Assembly (NCBI GenBank): GCA_002704825.1
Contig: PAIY01000199.1
Span: forward strand, 1-58,223
Length of the DNA: 58,223 nt
Source of the DNA: Phycisphaeraceae bacterium
GTDB lineage: Bacteria > Planctomycetota > Phycisphaerae > Phycisphaerales > Phycisphaeraceae
Reading direction: 5' to 3'
In this document: piece by piece, positions 9,076 to 17,098 of the stretch
How positions within the stretch are numbered: the stretch's first letter is position 1
How the letters are laid out: every line of letters starts with the position of its first letter
Notes under the pieces: model-generated
Database searches by the model: none
The model's input: the letters and a program-made list of their open reading frames with translations, nothing else
Told to the model about the DNA's origin: nothing
Made by a program: the position numbers and the translations under genes

Positions 9076-10008
9076 TTAACGCGTCTTGAGGGTTTGCACC
9101 AATTGTTGATGCCAGGGATGTTCCTGCTGTTGCTGGCGATACTCCTTGGGATAGATTCCCGTCTTCTTTTTAAACCAACTTGCAAAGTGTGAGGGTTGCT
9201 TAAACCCCAGCGTGAACGCCAACTCTTTAAGCGGCATCTGCGTTGTGGTCAACAGGTTGATCGTGTCAACCAGCCGCATGTTCTCCGCGTAATGCTTGGG
9301 CGTACACTTCATCGCCTGCACGAAGATCCGGTTAAGCTGACTCACTGATAATCCCAATGATTTAGCCAACTCGGTTTCATCAAACTGTCGATCCATCGGC
9401 AGTTGTTCAATGAATTTCAAACACGCGCTCACACGCACATCCATCGGCTGAATGTGACTGCGTTCAAAGCCCAGCTTCTGCATGACGCGATCGTATTCCT
9501 GCACCCAGCGATTGGTCGCATTCTCCAAAACCAGGTAATCCGAAAACGCGCAGTCCAGCGCGTTGAGTCGTGTGCGGTTATGCTCTGGCTCATTACTCTT
9601 GTCGACGATCCGCTCTGCCTGTTTGATCAGACGACGGGAAAGCTTCTCCAACTGCGGATAGTCTGTTGCGGCAAAACACTGCCAGCGATCATGATCGTAC
9701 AGTGGCTGTCCGTCAGGCCAGTGAATCACCAGTCGCACCGAGATGATCCGGGCATCATCCGAAAAGTCATGCGCGACCTTGTCCCGGGCAACAAACACCC
9801 ACTGACCCGCCCCGGCTTGGACCGTCCCACACGTCGGACTCCTAGCTTTGACCGAACCCCTGAGCAGCAGCCAGCACATCACCGTGTCGACTTCCTCACG
9901 GTGAAAATGCGGTGATAACGGCGAACCCTCATACGCCCATAGCAACTCCGTACGCAGTCGCGTCCAATCCAATAAGCGAACCGAGGTTGGTGGGGAAGGG
10001 GACTTCAT
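9076..10008 (-). CDS. AraC-family transcriptional regulator (cassette 2)
   Basis: 310 residues from the ATG at 10008. The frame continues upstream, but the alignment with the regulator at 6880-7809 (LLDWTRLRTELLWAYEG here, MMDWSRLHTELVWAYEG there) fixes this start. It has a cupin-like N-terminal sensor and a C-terminal double HTH (LAKSLGLSVSQLNRIF and LAFTLGFKQPSHFASWFKK). It is divergent from the prepilin gene at 10160 with a 151-bp intergenic region. The upstream -10 is only eight bases from the ATG, so the message is nearly leaderless. It is a tandem duplicate of the first cassette. Confidence 0.88.
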   Translation of the reverse strand: MKSPSPPTSVRLLDWTRLRTELLWAYEGSPLSPHFHREEVDTVMCWLLLRGSVKARSPTCGTVQAGAGQWVFVARDKVAHDFSDDARIISVRLVIHWPDGQPLYDHDRWQCFAATDYPQLEKLSRRLIKQAERIVDKSNEPEHNRTRLNALDCAFSDYLVLENATNRWVQEYDRVMQKLGFERSHIQPMDVRVSACLKFIEQLPMDRQFDETELAKSLGLSVSQLNRIFVQAMKCTPKHYAENMRLVDTINLLTTTQMPLKELAFTLGFKQPSHFASWFKKKTGIYPKEYRQQQQEHPWHQQLVQTLKTR

Positions 10009-10016
10009 GCGCAAAA

Positions 10017-10082
10017 ATGATAATGGAATGCATAAAAAAGACAAGCAAATATCCGGCTTCAACGGATTGGCTGCGCTAAAAT
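10017..10082. promoter_or_regulatory. divergent AraC / prepilin control region (cassette 2)
   Basis: Leftward promoter: TTGTCT (10044-10039), 16-bp spacer, TATCAT (10022-10017). Rightward: GCGCTAAAAT with -10 TAAAAT at 10077-10082. The shared block with cassette 1 is roughly GATAA-N6-TG-N-ATAAAAA-N-GACAAG followed by a T-rich CGG patch, a plausible AraC binding region of about 40 bp. Confidence 0.5.
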
Positions 10083-10159
10083 ACTGCATCCATTGACACA
10101 AACAAGTGTCCGGCAAACGGGGGCTTGCTTCTCCGAGAGATCAACGCAAAGGTTCAACC

Positions 10160-10891
10160 ATGACACGGCAAAACAAGGCTTTCACACTCATCGAACTGCT
10201 GGTGGTCATCTCCATCATTGCCATCCTCATCTCCATTTTGCTCCCGGCGCTGGCCAAGGCGCGCGAGTCCACCCGACGTGTGCAATGTCAGGCAAGACAA
10301 CATCAGCTGATCGTTGGCACGCACGCCTTTGCTGCTGACAACAACGACGAGTTCATGAACCGTGGGGCGACCTATTTCGCCCACTGCACCGCACGCCCAT
10401 CCGGATTTTCCGCTCAGGCCAATTACAAGCATGCCAACCCCGCGGTCTCTTTTCCCATCAACACATGGGTCGATCAGTATCTGGGCAACAGCCGCACCAA
10501 TACGCTCTTCTGCACCGGATCCATTACCAATGATCCAACTCGGGCACCGACCTATGGCAGCTATGCCGACCTGTACATGACCTACCAGTACTTCGGCGAT
10601 GTCAACCGCACCAACCGTCTGGGAAGCATGTCCTGGCAATCCGGCGCAACCGTGCATGATCCGATGAGTGTCCATGCCTCGCCGCTGACGCCCATGTGGT
10701 CCTGCATGGCCATCTACAAAGTCTCCAACGGAACCTACATCGGCCACGATGCCCCCTCAGGCGTCAAGCAATACACCGGCATGAACGCCGCCCAACTCGA
10801 CGGCTCAGCACGCTGGTTCAATGTCGATGAACTCGAACGCTTCGGCTTCGTCTCCGGTTCCCTGGCCTTCTACCGACCCAAAATCGATTGA
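10160..10891 (+). CDS. prepilin-type N-terminal methylation protein (pseudopilin-like), cassette 2
   Basis: 243 residues from the ATG at 10160 (AAAGG eight bases upstream). The signal is [18 protein letters not shown] with Ala at -1, then [17 protein letters not shown]. It closely matches the 8303-9037 product along its whole length, including [22 protein letters not shown] and QLDGSARW. Conserved cysteines (FCTGS, SCM) could form a disulfide outside the cytoplasm. Control by the adjacent AraC regulator is inferred from the conserved divergent promoter. Confidence 0.88.
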   Translation: MTRQNKAFTLIELLVVISIIAILISILLPALAKARESTRRVQCQARQHQLIVGTHAFAADNNDEFMNRGATYFAHCTARPSGFSAQANYKHANPAVSFPINTWVDQYLGNSRTNTLFCTGSITNDPTRAPTYGSYADLYMTYQYFGDVNRTNRLGSMSWQSGATVHDPMSVHASPLTPMWSCMAIYKVSNGTYIGHDAPSGVKQYTGMNAAQLDGSARWFNVDELERFGFVSGSLAFYRPKID

Positions 10892-10944
10892 CAGATATCC
10901 GTATCTTGATGTGACTGTTTGCCAGCATGCAAGGTTTCCACCTG

Positions 10945-10980
10945 AAGCCCCGGGGTTTGAACCCCAGGAACGTTGTACGT
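10945..10980. repeat. palindromic repeat, AAGCCCGGGG family, copy 1
   Basis: AAGCCCCGGGGTTTGAACCC followed by CAGGAACGTTGTACGT. It resembles copies at 12483-12520 and 15512-15547. Each has a CCCGGGG...CCCCGGG-type hairpin followed by a GGA-CRTTG tail. All copies are intergenic. Confidence 0.7.
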
Positions 10981-11077
10981 CCCCATAACCCACGCATGAC
11001 ATCATCTTCCCCAATCTCACGATTAATTTCCCGTCCGGGCTCTTGATTTTTGGTTTTTGTTTGGTATTGTTCAAGGG

Positions 11078-12301
11078 ATGGCAAACGGCCCCCTGCGATA
11101 CCTGTATGTCGACATGAATTCCTACTTCGCGTCCGTGGAGCAGCAGGAGAATCCGGCATTGCGCGGGCGCCCCGTGGGCGTGATCCCGACCGACACCGAT
11201 CACACCTGCTGCATTGCCGCCAGCTACGAGGCCAAGTGGGTCGGCGTCAAGACCGGCACATCCGTCCTCGAAGCCAAAGACCGTTGCCCGAGTATCCAAC
11301 TCGTCCTGGCGCGGCCCCGGCTTTATGTCCAGTATCACCATCGGATCGTCGATGCGGTCGAAAGCTGTCTGCATGTCGATGAGATCAGTTCCATCGACGA
11401 GATGTGTGGCAAACTCATGGGTGATGAACGCTATCCCGAAAACGCATTGGCGCTGGCTAACAAAGTCAAGAATGCCATCTGGCGCGCGGTGGGGCGGTAT
11501 GTCCGATGTTCTGTCGGCCTGGCACCCAATCGCTGGCTCGCCAAGGTCGCAACCGACATGCAAAAGCCCGATGGGTTGGTGGCCATTCTTCCCGAGGAAA
11601 TCCCCGCCAAGCTTTACCCGCTCAAACTCGGTGACCTGCCGGGCATCGGGCGCGGGATGAGTCGCCGACTCGAACGTCATGGCATCCGTACCGTCGAGCA
11701 ACTCTGTCAACTGTCACTGAAAAAGATCCAGGAGATTTGGGAAAGCAAAGTCATGGCTGACATCTGGTGGGCTCAGCTTCACGGACACGATTTACCCGTC
11801 CGCCCGACCCAACGTCGCAGCGTCAGTCACTCGCACGTGCTTGCGCCCAAGTACCGCAATGACCACGGCGCCAAATCCGTCATGGCACGCATGATCCACA
11901 AAGCCGCAACGCGCATGCGAACCCTCGGCTACTGGGCGCATCACATGCAGATGACCGTCAAGCACACCGATTCACCCAAGTGGACCGTCAAGACCGATCT
12001 GGGAGGGACCAATGACACCTTGAGCATGATGCGAAAACTCAGCGAACTCTGGCCGCTCCGACACATCGGTGTGCCCGTGCAGGTGATCGTGGTGTTGTAC
12101 GACATGGTTCCCGGAGATTCGATTTCCCAATCCCTGTTTGAAGAACCCCGCAAGCATGCTCAGCTTGCCCAGGCGATGGACAAGATCGACAAAAAATACG
12201 GCCGCCACGCGGTGTTCCACGGCGCGATGTTCGGCGCCCAGGACTCGGCCCCAACCCGAATCAGTTTCACGCAGGTTCCCAAGGAAACGGATTGGGATTG
12301 A
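11078..12301 (+). CDS. dinB: Y-family (DinB/UmuC-like) DNA polymerase
   Basis: 407 residues from the ATG at 11078, whose AAGGG directly abuts the start; a TTG at 11057 is a weaker alternative. The Y-family palm is intact: D12 in YVDMNSYFASVEQ and D107-E108 in EISSIDEM are the metal-binding carboxylates. A helix-hairpin-helix (GDLPGIGRGMSRRLERHGI) and a little-finger region follow. It would carry out error-prone translesion synthesis in the cytoplasm. It sits alone: no imuA, dnaE2 or lexA is next to it, and no LexA-like box was recognised. A C-terminal beta-clamp motif is not obvious. Its last ten codons recur at 15449-15481. Confidence 0.88.
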   Translation: MANGPLRYLYVDMNSYFASVEQQENPALRGRPVGVIPTDTDHTCCIAASYEAKWVGVKTGTSVLEAKDRCPSIQLVLARPRLYVQYHHRIVDAVESCLHVDEISSIDEMCGKLMGDERYPENALALANKVKNAIWRAVGRYVRCSVGLAPNRWLAKVATDMQKPDGLVAILPEEIPAKLYPLKLGDLPGIGRGMSRRLERHGIRTVEQLCQLSLKKIQEIWESKVMADIWWAQLHGHDLPVRPTQRRSVSHSHVLAPKYRNDHGAKSVMARMIHKAATRMRTLGYWAHHMQMTVKHTDSPKWTVKTDLGGTNDTLSMMRKLSELWPLRHIGVPVQVIVVLYDMVPGDSISQSLFEEPRKHAQLAQAMDKIDKKYGRHAVFHGAMFGAQDSAPTRISFTQVPKETDWD

Positions 12302-12304
12302 ACG
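12272..12304. repeat. 33-bp direct repeat, dinB 3' end (left copy)
   Basis: The last nine sense codons plus stop of the polymerase gene (QVPKETDWD, stop) and three more bases recur at 15449-15481 with two differences. Both differences are silent (GAA/GAG and TGA/TAA). The copies bracket about 3.14 kb holding the glycoside-hydrolase-like gene. Confidence 0.85.
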
Positions 12305-12305
12305 C

Positions 12306-12321
12306 AAACCGCTTGCGGTTT
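12306..12321. repeat. 16-bp palindrome AAACCGCTTGCGGTTT
   Basis: A perfect inverted repeat just after the polymerase stop, recurring at 37917-37932 after glutamine synthetase, both times continuing TAGC. It may act as a small hairpin at transcript ends; there is no U-run. Confidence 0.7.
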
Positions 12322-12336
12322 AGCAGGATACTTTCC

Positions 12337-12366
12337 AACCACAGATGCACACAGATAAACACAGAA
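12337..12366. repeat. AACCACAGAT-type interspersed repeat
   Basis: AACCACAGATGCACACAGAT followed by AAACACAGAA. An inverted version lies at 54814-54859, and a related 'ctctgtggtta' version at 35437-35473. Such sequences occur in intergenic DNA of many bacteria; their role is unknown to me. Confidence 0.5.
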
Positions 12367-12482
12367 GATCAAAGCAAGATGTTTAAGGTGAGTGAAAACG
12401 AATCCCGTGTAAACGAACTTGCACTGTATGAACATGCTTGCCAAGTATGAACGCTCTTACCAGCATTCAACGACCTGGAACC

Positions 12483-12520
12483 AAAGCCCGGGGGATTTTA
12501 AGCCCCGGGACATTGCGTGT
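12483..12520. repeat. palindromic repeat, AAGCCCGGGG family, copy 2
   Basis: AAAGCCCGGGGGATTTTAAG then CCCCGGGACATTGCGTGT. The stem GCCCGGGG/CCCCGGG is followed by the family tail. It lies 182 bases after the polymerase stop. Confidence 0.7.
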
Positions 12521-12574
12521 TGATTCGTGATTGCCATCAAGTCGTGCTCAATCACGAGCGGTTTTAAAATCAAT

Positions 12575-12616
12575 CCGAACCCCGAACCCCGAACCCCGAA
12601 CCCCGAACCCCGAACC
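12575..12616. repeat. 7-bp tandem repeat (CCGAACC) x 6
   Basis: Six perfect heptamers followed by a degenerate unit (tcgaa). A short microsatellite of this kind is prone to copy-number slippage. It ends 24 bases before the -35 of the downstream operator/promoter. Confidence 0.9.
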
Positions 12617-12640
12617 TCGAAAAAAAGATGAGTTCAAGGC

Positions 12641-12695
12641 TTGACTTTCGGAGCGTTCCGACAAAGAATAATTGGTGTTTCGGAACGCTCCGAAA
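12641..12695 (+). promoter_or_regulatory. promoter with two mirrored 16-bp palindromic operators
   Basis: TTTCGGAGCGTTCCGA (12646-12661) and its exact reverse complement TCGGAACGCTCCGAAA (12680-12695). Each is itself a dyad (TCGGA-N4-TCCGA), with centres 32 bp apart, about three helical turns. A -35 TTGACT (12641-12646) with a 17-bp spacer to AAGAAT (12664-12669) would place one operator in the spacer and the other over the start point. This looks like a repressor pair for the gene at 13127; no cognate regulator is adjacent. Confidence 0.7.
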
Positions 12696-13126
12696 AGAGG
12701 GCGATAATATTGGTTTGGCACGTTGGTCAGGGAAAATCAATCAGACAGCACATCTTGAATCGCTGTAGCACAGTTCTGAAGTTGTGTCGGGCAGAATGCT
12801 GTCAATCGCGCTGGTGAGGTTGGTGCGGTGATCTTGCTCACAGGTCAATGTCATAGCGCACCTCAGTGCGACAGGCTGTTGATTGCGCGGATTCGACGCC
12901 TGTCGCATAAAGCCAATCGAGCAACCAATCGAGGGACCGGATTCAATACCAAAAATTACATGGCAAAGATGAAAATTCCGGGCGAAGGCTTGGCGGACTT
13001 GAAAAGCCGGGGACAGGGGCTGGGAATTAGCGTTGGCAAGCCAACCTGAGACGATTACCCATCTGCCGTGAGGTCCACACACACGGCAGTGACACTGTTG
13101 ACCACCTGCACAAGGAACTTCAAACA
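12696..13126 (+). other. long 5' leader / non-coding interval with several hairpins
   Basis: About 430 bases between the operator and the start codon, with no convincing gene. Visible stems are TGCGACAGGC/GCCTGTCGCA (12867-12876 with 12898-12907, perfect, 21-nt loop), GTTGGC/GCCAAC near 13033-13046, and TGCCGTG/CACGGCA (13064-13070 with 13082-13088). It could be a structured leader, but no known riboswitch signature was recognised. Confidence 0.35.
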
Positions 13127-15418
13127 ATGGAACGATCAAATTTCAAGGAGACACGGGGAAAAGGTAAACGAACGATCGGCATGTCTATCGGCCTGTTGGC
13201 ATGGTTGCTATGCACACAACTCTGCCAAGCCGATCTTTACGAGCAGGCGCTGATCAACCGACAGCCGTTTGTTCATCAAACACAAAACTTCACGGTCACC
13301 AATATCGACTACCAATACCAGACAGTCGATCGCTATGAAAAAATCGAATTGACTTTCGATGTCGATGCCCCGTGGACCAACCCGTTTGATCCCGATGACA
13401 TCACGGTCATGGGCATCATCGAATTCCCCGACCAGGGTGGTTTGCGAAAATCCGTCCCTGCGTTTTATTACATCCCCTACGAACCGACCAACGGCACGAC
13501 GCAATTGCAGGGCGATGTGTCCTACACCCAGACCGGTTCACCGTGTTGGAAGCTTCGCTATGCCTGCGCCACGTCGGGCAATCTTAAAATTCAGATCATG
13601 GTCCACAAGCCATCGACCAACCAGTATTACTATTCAACATGGATGAATTACTACGTTCGCGATGCGGATCACAACACAGGTTATATCCAGCAATCCACTG
13701 CCAACCCGCAATATTTTGAGTACGCCAGTGACAATGCGCTGTTCTATGGTTGTGGTCCGAATTTGCCATGGACGCGATGGGACGAACGTCTGCCTGATGG
13801 TCCATCACCGACGATGGAAGATTACATGTCAAAAGTTGATGGCAACATTTCCGCAACGCGCATCTGGATGTGTCACTATGCCTGGCTTGAATGGATGCCT
13901 GCGCTCAACAAGCCTGCTGACAATTCATGGAACGGTTATGCGGGGGCCAACTATTACAACCAGATGGTTGCTGCTGCTTTCGACAAAGTTTTTGCCATGG
14001 CCGAGGCGCAGGATCTGAAAGTCATGCTCACGCTCGATGACAACAACGAATTAATGACAGGCAACACCACAGACAAATGGGATTACAACCCCAATAACAC
14101 AGCCAACGGGGGCGCTTGCAGTACGCCATCAGCGTATTGGTCCAACACGACCGTTCGCCAGCAATACAAGAACCGTCTGCGATATATCTATGCCCGTTGG
14201 GGGTACTCTGCCAGTCTATGGGCCATCAACACATGGAACGATATGGGGAGTTCCGCGCCTTCAACCGATATTCAAAATTACCATCAGCAAATGCGCGATT
14301 ATCTGCACAGTTTAAGCGATCCGCATCGCCCGATTTTCTATGGCACAAATCACAAATACGCCGTCCAGGCCATCTCCGATTATGCGCAGGCCCAGCCGGT
14401 CGCGTTACAGACTGACAAGCCCAACGTGCTACAGGAGTGTTATTACACCGACAATGAAGACTGGTTTGAACAGACCATGATTCAGCAGCTTTGGGGCAAT
14501 TTTGCCAAGGGACAGGCTGCGGTGATGATCTGGCCGCATGACATCATAGATAAGCTCGATCTCTGGCAGCCGGTCTTTGGCAAGCTTGTCGACTTTGCTC
14601 AAACCATTAATCTCAACGACAAACCTTTCACCACGGTCACTGTCCCGGTCGGTTCGGTCAACACCAACGGCGCAGGCACCATGACGCGTGTGATCAGCGT
14701 TGCCCCATATGGTGATGTTCCCGAATGGGGCATGATGGCAACACAGGATGAATTTGAAATCGACACCAATCAAACCAACCTGTTCCTTGAAGGCTACATT
14801 TACACGCTCTACGGCACATCGCGTTCGGCATGGCGCACCACACCCACGTTTGATATCACCATGCCTGCTGCAGGCGAAATTGTTCTGCATGTTGGCGAAG
14901 TCTCCGGCTCGTTACATCTGGATGTTTACAACAACGAGGTTCTGATCCATAGCGAGTCATACATCGGAAGCGGACGTTACGCGCCGGACACCTCACAGGA
15001 ATATGTACACGTCTCCTTGCCCGCTGGCAACAACAATGTCCGCGTGGAAATCTCCGGCTCAGGATCGGATTGGCTGAGACTCAAACAGCTTTACTTTGCA
15101 TGGCAAACCACGCAAGGCAAGGACATGGTCAACGTCACCGCCCGCATTGCTGACGACGAAGCCTTTGCCTATGTGCAGAACCTCACCTACAACCAAGCCT
15201 ATGTCACTGAGTTTGGCGGAGCTTCATGGATTTTCTACTCTGTACACATGACCATGTCTGGATTTGACAGTGGCACCTATACCATTGAAGTGGTGAATGT
15301 GTATACAGGCAATGTGGTCGAGACACGAACCGCAACAACATGGGGTGATGGGAAAATCAGTTTCTATATCCAAACCCTCCCAGCAGACCGCGCATTACGC
15401 ATCACGAAAAACCCTTGA
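13127..15418 (+). CDS. secreted glycoside-hydrolase-like protein, DUF5060-type N-terminus
   Basis: 763 residues. AAGGAA lies upstream of the ATG at 13127; an internal ATG at 13181 also gives a signal peptide (MSIGLLAWLLCTQLCQAD). Residues about 35-165 look like the DUF5060 beta-sandwich found before sugar-hydrolase barrels (FTVTNIDYQYQTVDRYEKIE). Residues about 200-520 form the barrel (NISATRIWMCHYAWLEW, LKVMLTLDDNNE). The usual W-N-E acid/base motif after barrel strand 4 appears as LWAINTWNDMG, with Asp instead of Glu; a second candidate acid is in VLQECYY. The C-terminal ~220 residues are beta-rich. The enzyme may be inactive or use a shifted acid. It has no adjacent regulator or prepilin gene but carries a strong operator pair. 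Segment flanked by direct repeats. Confidence 0.7.
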   Translation: MERSNFKETRGKGKRTIGMSIGLLAWLLCTQLCQADLYEQALINRQPFVHQTQNFTVTNIDYQYQTVDRYEKIELTFDVDAPWTNPFDPDDITVMGIIEFPDQGGLRKSVPAFYYIPYEPTNGTTQLQGDVSYTQTGSPCWKLRYACATSGNLKIQIMVHKPSTNQYYYSTWMNYYVRDADHNTGYIQQSTANPQYFEYASDNALFYGCGPNLPWTRWDERLPDGPSPTMEDYMSKVDGNISATRIWMCHYAWLEWMPALNKPADNSWNGYAGANYYNQMVAAAFDKVFAMAEAQDLKVMLTLDDNNELMTGNTTDKWDYNPNNTANGGACSTPSAYWSNTTVRQQYKNRLRYIYARWGYSASLWAINTWNDMGSSAPSTDIQNYHQQMRDYLHSLSDPHRPIFYGTNHKYAVQAISDYAQAQPVALQTDKPNVLQECYYTDNEDWFEQTMIQQLWGNFAKGQAAVMIWPHDIIDKLDLWQPVFGKLVDFAQTINLNDKPFTTVTVPVGSVNTNGAGTMTRVISVAPYGDVPEWGMMATQDEFEIDTNQTNLFLEGYIYTLYGTSRSAWRTTPTFDITMPAAGEIVLHVGEVSGSLHLDVYNNEVLIHSESYIGSGRYAPDTSQEYVHVSLPAGNNNVRVEISGSGSDWLRLKQLYFAWQTTQGKDMVNVTARIADDEAFAYVQNLTYNQAYVTEFGGASWIFYSVHMTMSGFDSGTYTIEVVNVYTGNVVETRTATTWGDGKISFYIQTLPADRALRITKNP

Positions 15419-15448
15419 TCTTTAGACGAAAATCACGTCATATAAAAA

Positions 15449-15481
15449 CAGGTTCCCAAGGAGACGGATTGGGATTAAACG
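15449..15481. repeat. 33-bp direct repeat, dinB 3' end (right copy)
   Basis: A copy of the polymerase C-terminal codons, still reading QVPKETDWD-stop with only silent changes, in DNA that is not coding upstream (an in-frame TAA lies two codons before it). A retained coding tail with synonymous divergence points to an exchange with, or integration at, a related dinB gene. Confidence 0.85.
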
Positions 15482-15511
15482 ATCTTGCCCGAAGTTTTTA
15501 AGCACGAAGCT

Positions 15512-15547
15512 AAAGCCCGGGGGTTTTAACCCCCGGGACGTTGTGTG
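15512..15547. repeat. palindromic repeat, AAGCCCGGGG family, copy 3
   Basis: The best-formed copy: AAAGCCCGGGGGTTTTAACC then CCCGGGACGTTGTGTG. The stem CCCGGGGGTT/AACCCCCGGG is perfect. It lies 31 bases after the second dinB tail. Confidence 0.75.
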
Positions 15548-15578
15548 CGAATTGTTATGAGAATGTACAGGCAGATCG

Positions 15579-15935
15579 TCAATGCTGAATGTCTGTTGTA
15601 CCCGTACCATCTGTAGCAACAGGATCAGACGACGGGAGTACATCCTTCCCGCATAACCAACCGAGCATGCGGTCCGTGCGTTTGATCAGAAACCATGTGA
15701 ACAAAGCATAGACGATGAATTGCAAGACCGATGTACCTGCACTGGCGCCGTTGATTTTGAGAGAAGTCTGCACCATGCGATCCAATTCATCCGGAGCCGT
15801 TGCAGTGATGTGCTCCCAAAACAGATAGACAGCAACCATAGCGCCCAGCAAATTCGGTATCGCCAACACGGTTTTGATCAGACAATACAGACCTGAAAGT
15901 TTTACGCCGATCCATAGCCAATCGCGTTTGGTCAT
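15579..15935 (-). CDS. small hypothetical membrane protein
   Basis: 118 residues with two hydrophobic segments (about residues 20-40, TVLAIPNLLGAMVAVYLFW, and 67-84, VLQFIVYALFTWFLI) and a polar C-terminal tail. The N-terminus MTKRDWLWIGVKLSGLYCL has an amphipathic look. I do not recognise a family. It ends 37 bases upstream of the mtnA stop side and could share its direction of transcription but has its own start. Hydropathy and a plausible start support a real gene, with moderate confidence. Confidence 0.5.
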   Translation of the reverse strand: MTKRDWLWIGVKLSGLYCLIKTVLAIPNLLGAMVAVYLFWEHITATAPDELDRMVQTSLKINGASAGTSVLQFIVYALFTWFLIKRTDRMLGWLCGKDVLPSSDPVATDGTGTTDIQH

Positions 15936-15972
15936 CTGTTTGTTCCGGAAAGATGTCTACTCAAATTCGAAC

Positions 15973-16983
15973 TCACCCCAACACCTTCTTGATGTTCTCC
16001 GTAGTCACCGGGCTGATGATGCCTTTTTCAGTGATCAGGCCAGCGATGAGTTCAGCGGGGGTGGCGTCGAAAGCGGGGGAATACGTCTTGGCATTTTCTG
16101 GGGCCGTGCGTTTGCCAAAGCCTTCGGTGATTTCTTCGCTGCCACGTTGTTCGATGGGGATTTTATCGCCACTGTCGAGGTTGAAGTCGAACGTGCTGCT
16201 GGGGGCTGCGACATAGAACGGGATACCGTGATGCTTGGCAAGGATGGCGACGCCATACGTGCCGATCTTGTTGGCGGCGTCACCATTGGCGGTGATACGA
16301 TCCGCACCGGTGATGACCATGCCGATCTTGCCTTCGCGCATGACCTGTGCAGCCATGTTGTCACAGATCAGCGTGACGTCAATGCCCGCTTCCTGGAGTT
16401 CAAACGTGGTGAGTCTCGCACCTTGAAGCAGGGGACGGGTTTCGTCTGCATAGACCTTGAAAGCTAACCCCTTTTCGTGGGCAACATACATCGGTGCGGT
16501 CGCCGTGCCAATCCCACCGGTGGCCAGTGCGCCGGCATTGCAATGGGTCAGCACACCGCGTTTATCCTCAGGCAAGGCTTCGATGAGCGGCATGGCAAAC
16601 TCGCCAATCGCTCGGCACATCGCCCGGTCTTCATCATGTATCTTGATCGCTTCAGCAAGCAGTGCATCGGGCGTGCATGGTTGGACCGTCTTCATCCGAT
16701 CAATCGCCCAGAACAGGTTGACTGCGGTCGGGCGGCTGGTTGCCAGATATTCAGCGGACTCCGCAAACGTCCCTTTCTGAGCAGCGATGACTAAGCCGTA
16801 CGCCGCAGAGATCCCAATCGCCGGCGCGCCACGGACGGACAAGCGTTTGATTGCATCCCAAACCGTCTGCACGTCTTTGCAGTCGATGTAGGTTTCGACT
16901 TCGGGGAGTTGGGTTTGATCCAAAAGGCGAAGGTAGCCGGTCGCTGCATCGCCAATCCATTGCATGTGAGTAAGTGGGTTCAT
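15973..16983 (-). CDS. mtnA: S-methyl-5-thioribose-1-phosphate isomerase
   Basis: 336 residues from the ATG at 16983, the normal length; longer upstream frames add an unrelated N-terminus. Hallmarks are LSVRGAPAIGISAAYG near the N-terminus, THCNAGALATGGIGTA with the catalytic-type Cys, and TGADRITANGDAANKIGTY with the catalytic Asp, then APSSTFD. It converts methylthioribose-1-phosphate to methylthioribulose-1-phosphate in methionine salvage in the cytoplasm. No other salvage gene is beside it. Homology to eIF2B-like proteins is expected, but the catalytic motifs favour MtnA. Confidence 0.93.
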   Translation of the reverse strand: MNPLTHMQWIGDAATGYLRLLDQTQLPEVETYIDCKDVQTVWDAIKRLSVRGAPAIGISAAYGLVIAAQKGTFAESAEYLATSRPTAVNLFWAIDRMKTVQPCTPDALLAEAIKIHDEDRAMCRAIGEFAMPLIEALPEDKRGVLTHCNAGALATGGIGTATAPMYVAHEKGLAFKVYADETRPLLQGARLTTFELQEAGIDVTLICDNMAAQVMREGKIGMVITGADRITANGDAANKIGTYGVAILAKHHGIPFYVAAPSSTFDFNLDSGDKIPIEQRGSEEITEGFGKRTAPENAKTYSPAFDATPAELIAGLITEKGIISPVTTENIKKVLG

Positions 16984-17080
16984 GGCACACATGGTAGCGA
17001 ATTGTCCGATTTGTGCATGGATGAGAATTGGGTGAATGAAATTGATTGCCCCGCAGTTTGACACCTTCATCACATTTAGC

Positions 17081-17098
17081 CGCATCGCTTGCGATGCG
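17081..17098. repeat. 18-bp palindrome CGCATCGCTTGCGATGCG
   Basis: A near-perfect inverted repeat (CGCATCGC/GCGATGCG around TT), preceded by TTTAGC. It shares the GCTTGC core and a TTTAGC neighbour with the palindromes at 12306 and 37917, so it may be a variant of the same small repeat. It lies about 100 bases upstream of mtnA. Confidence 0.55.

Noticed and set aside
12575-12616. Possible CRISPR-like array
   Set aside because: Seven-base units without spacers; a simple tandem repeat.
12741-13139. 132-residue minus-strand frame and a 73-residue plus frame (12828-13049) in the leader region
   Set aside because: Poor starts, low-complexity composition and no recognisable domain; the region has hairpins and fits a leader better.
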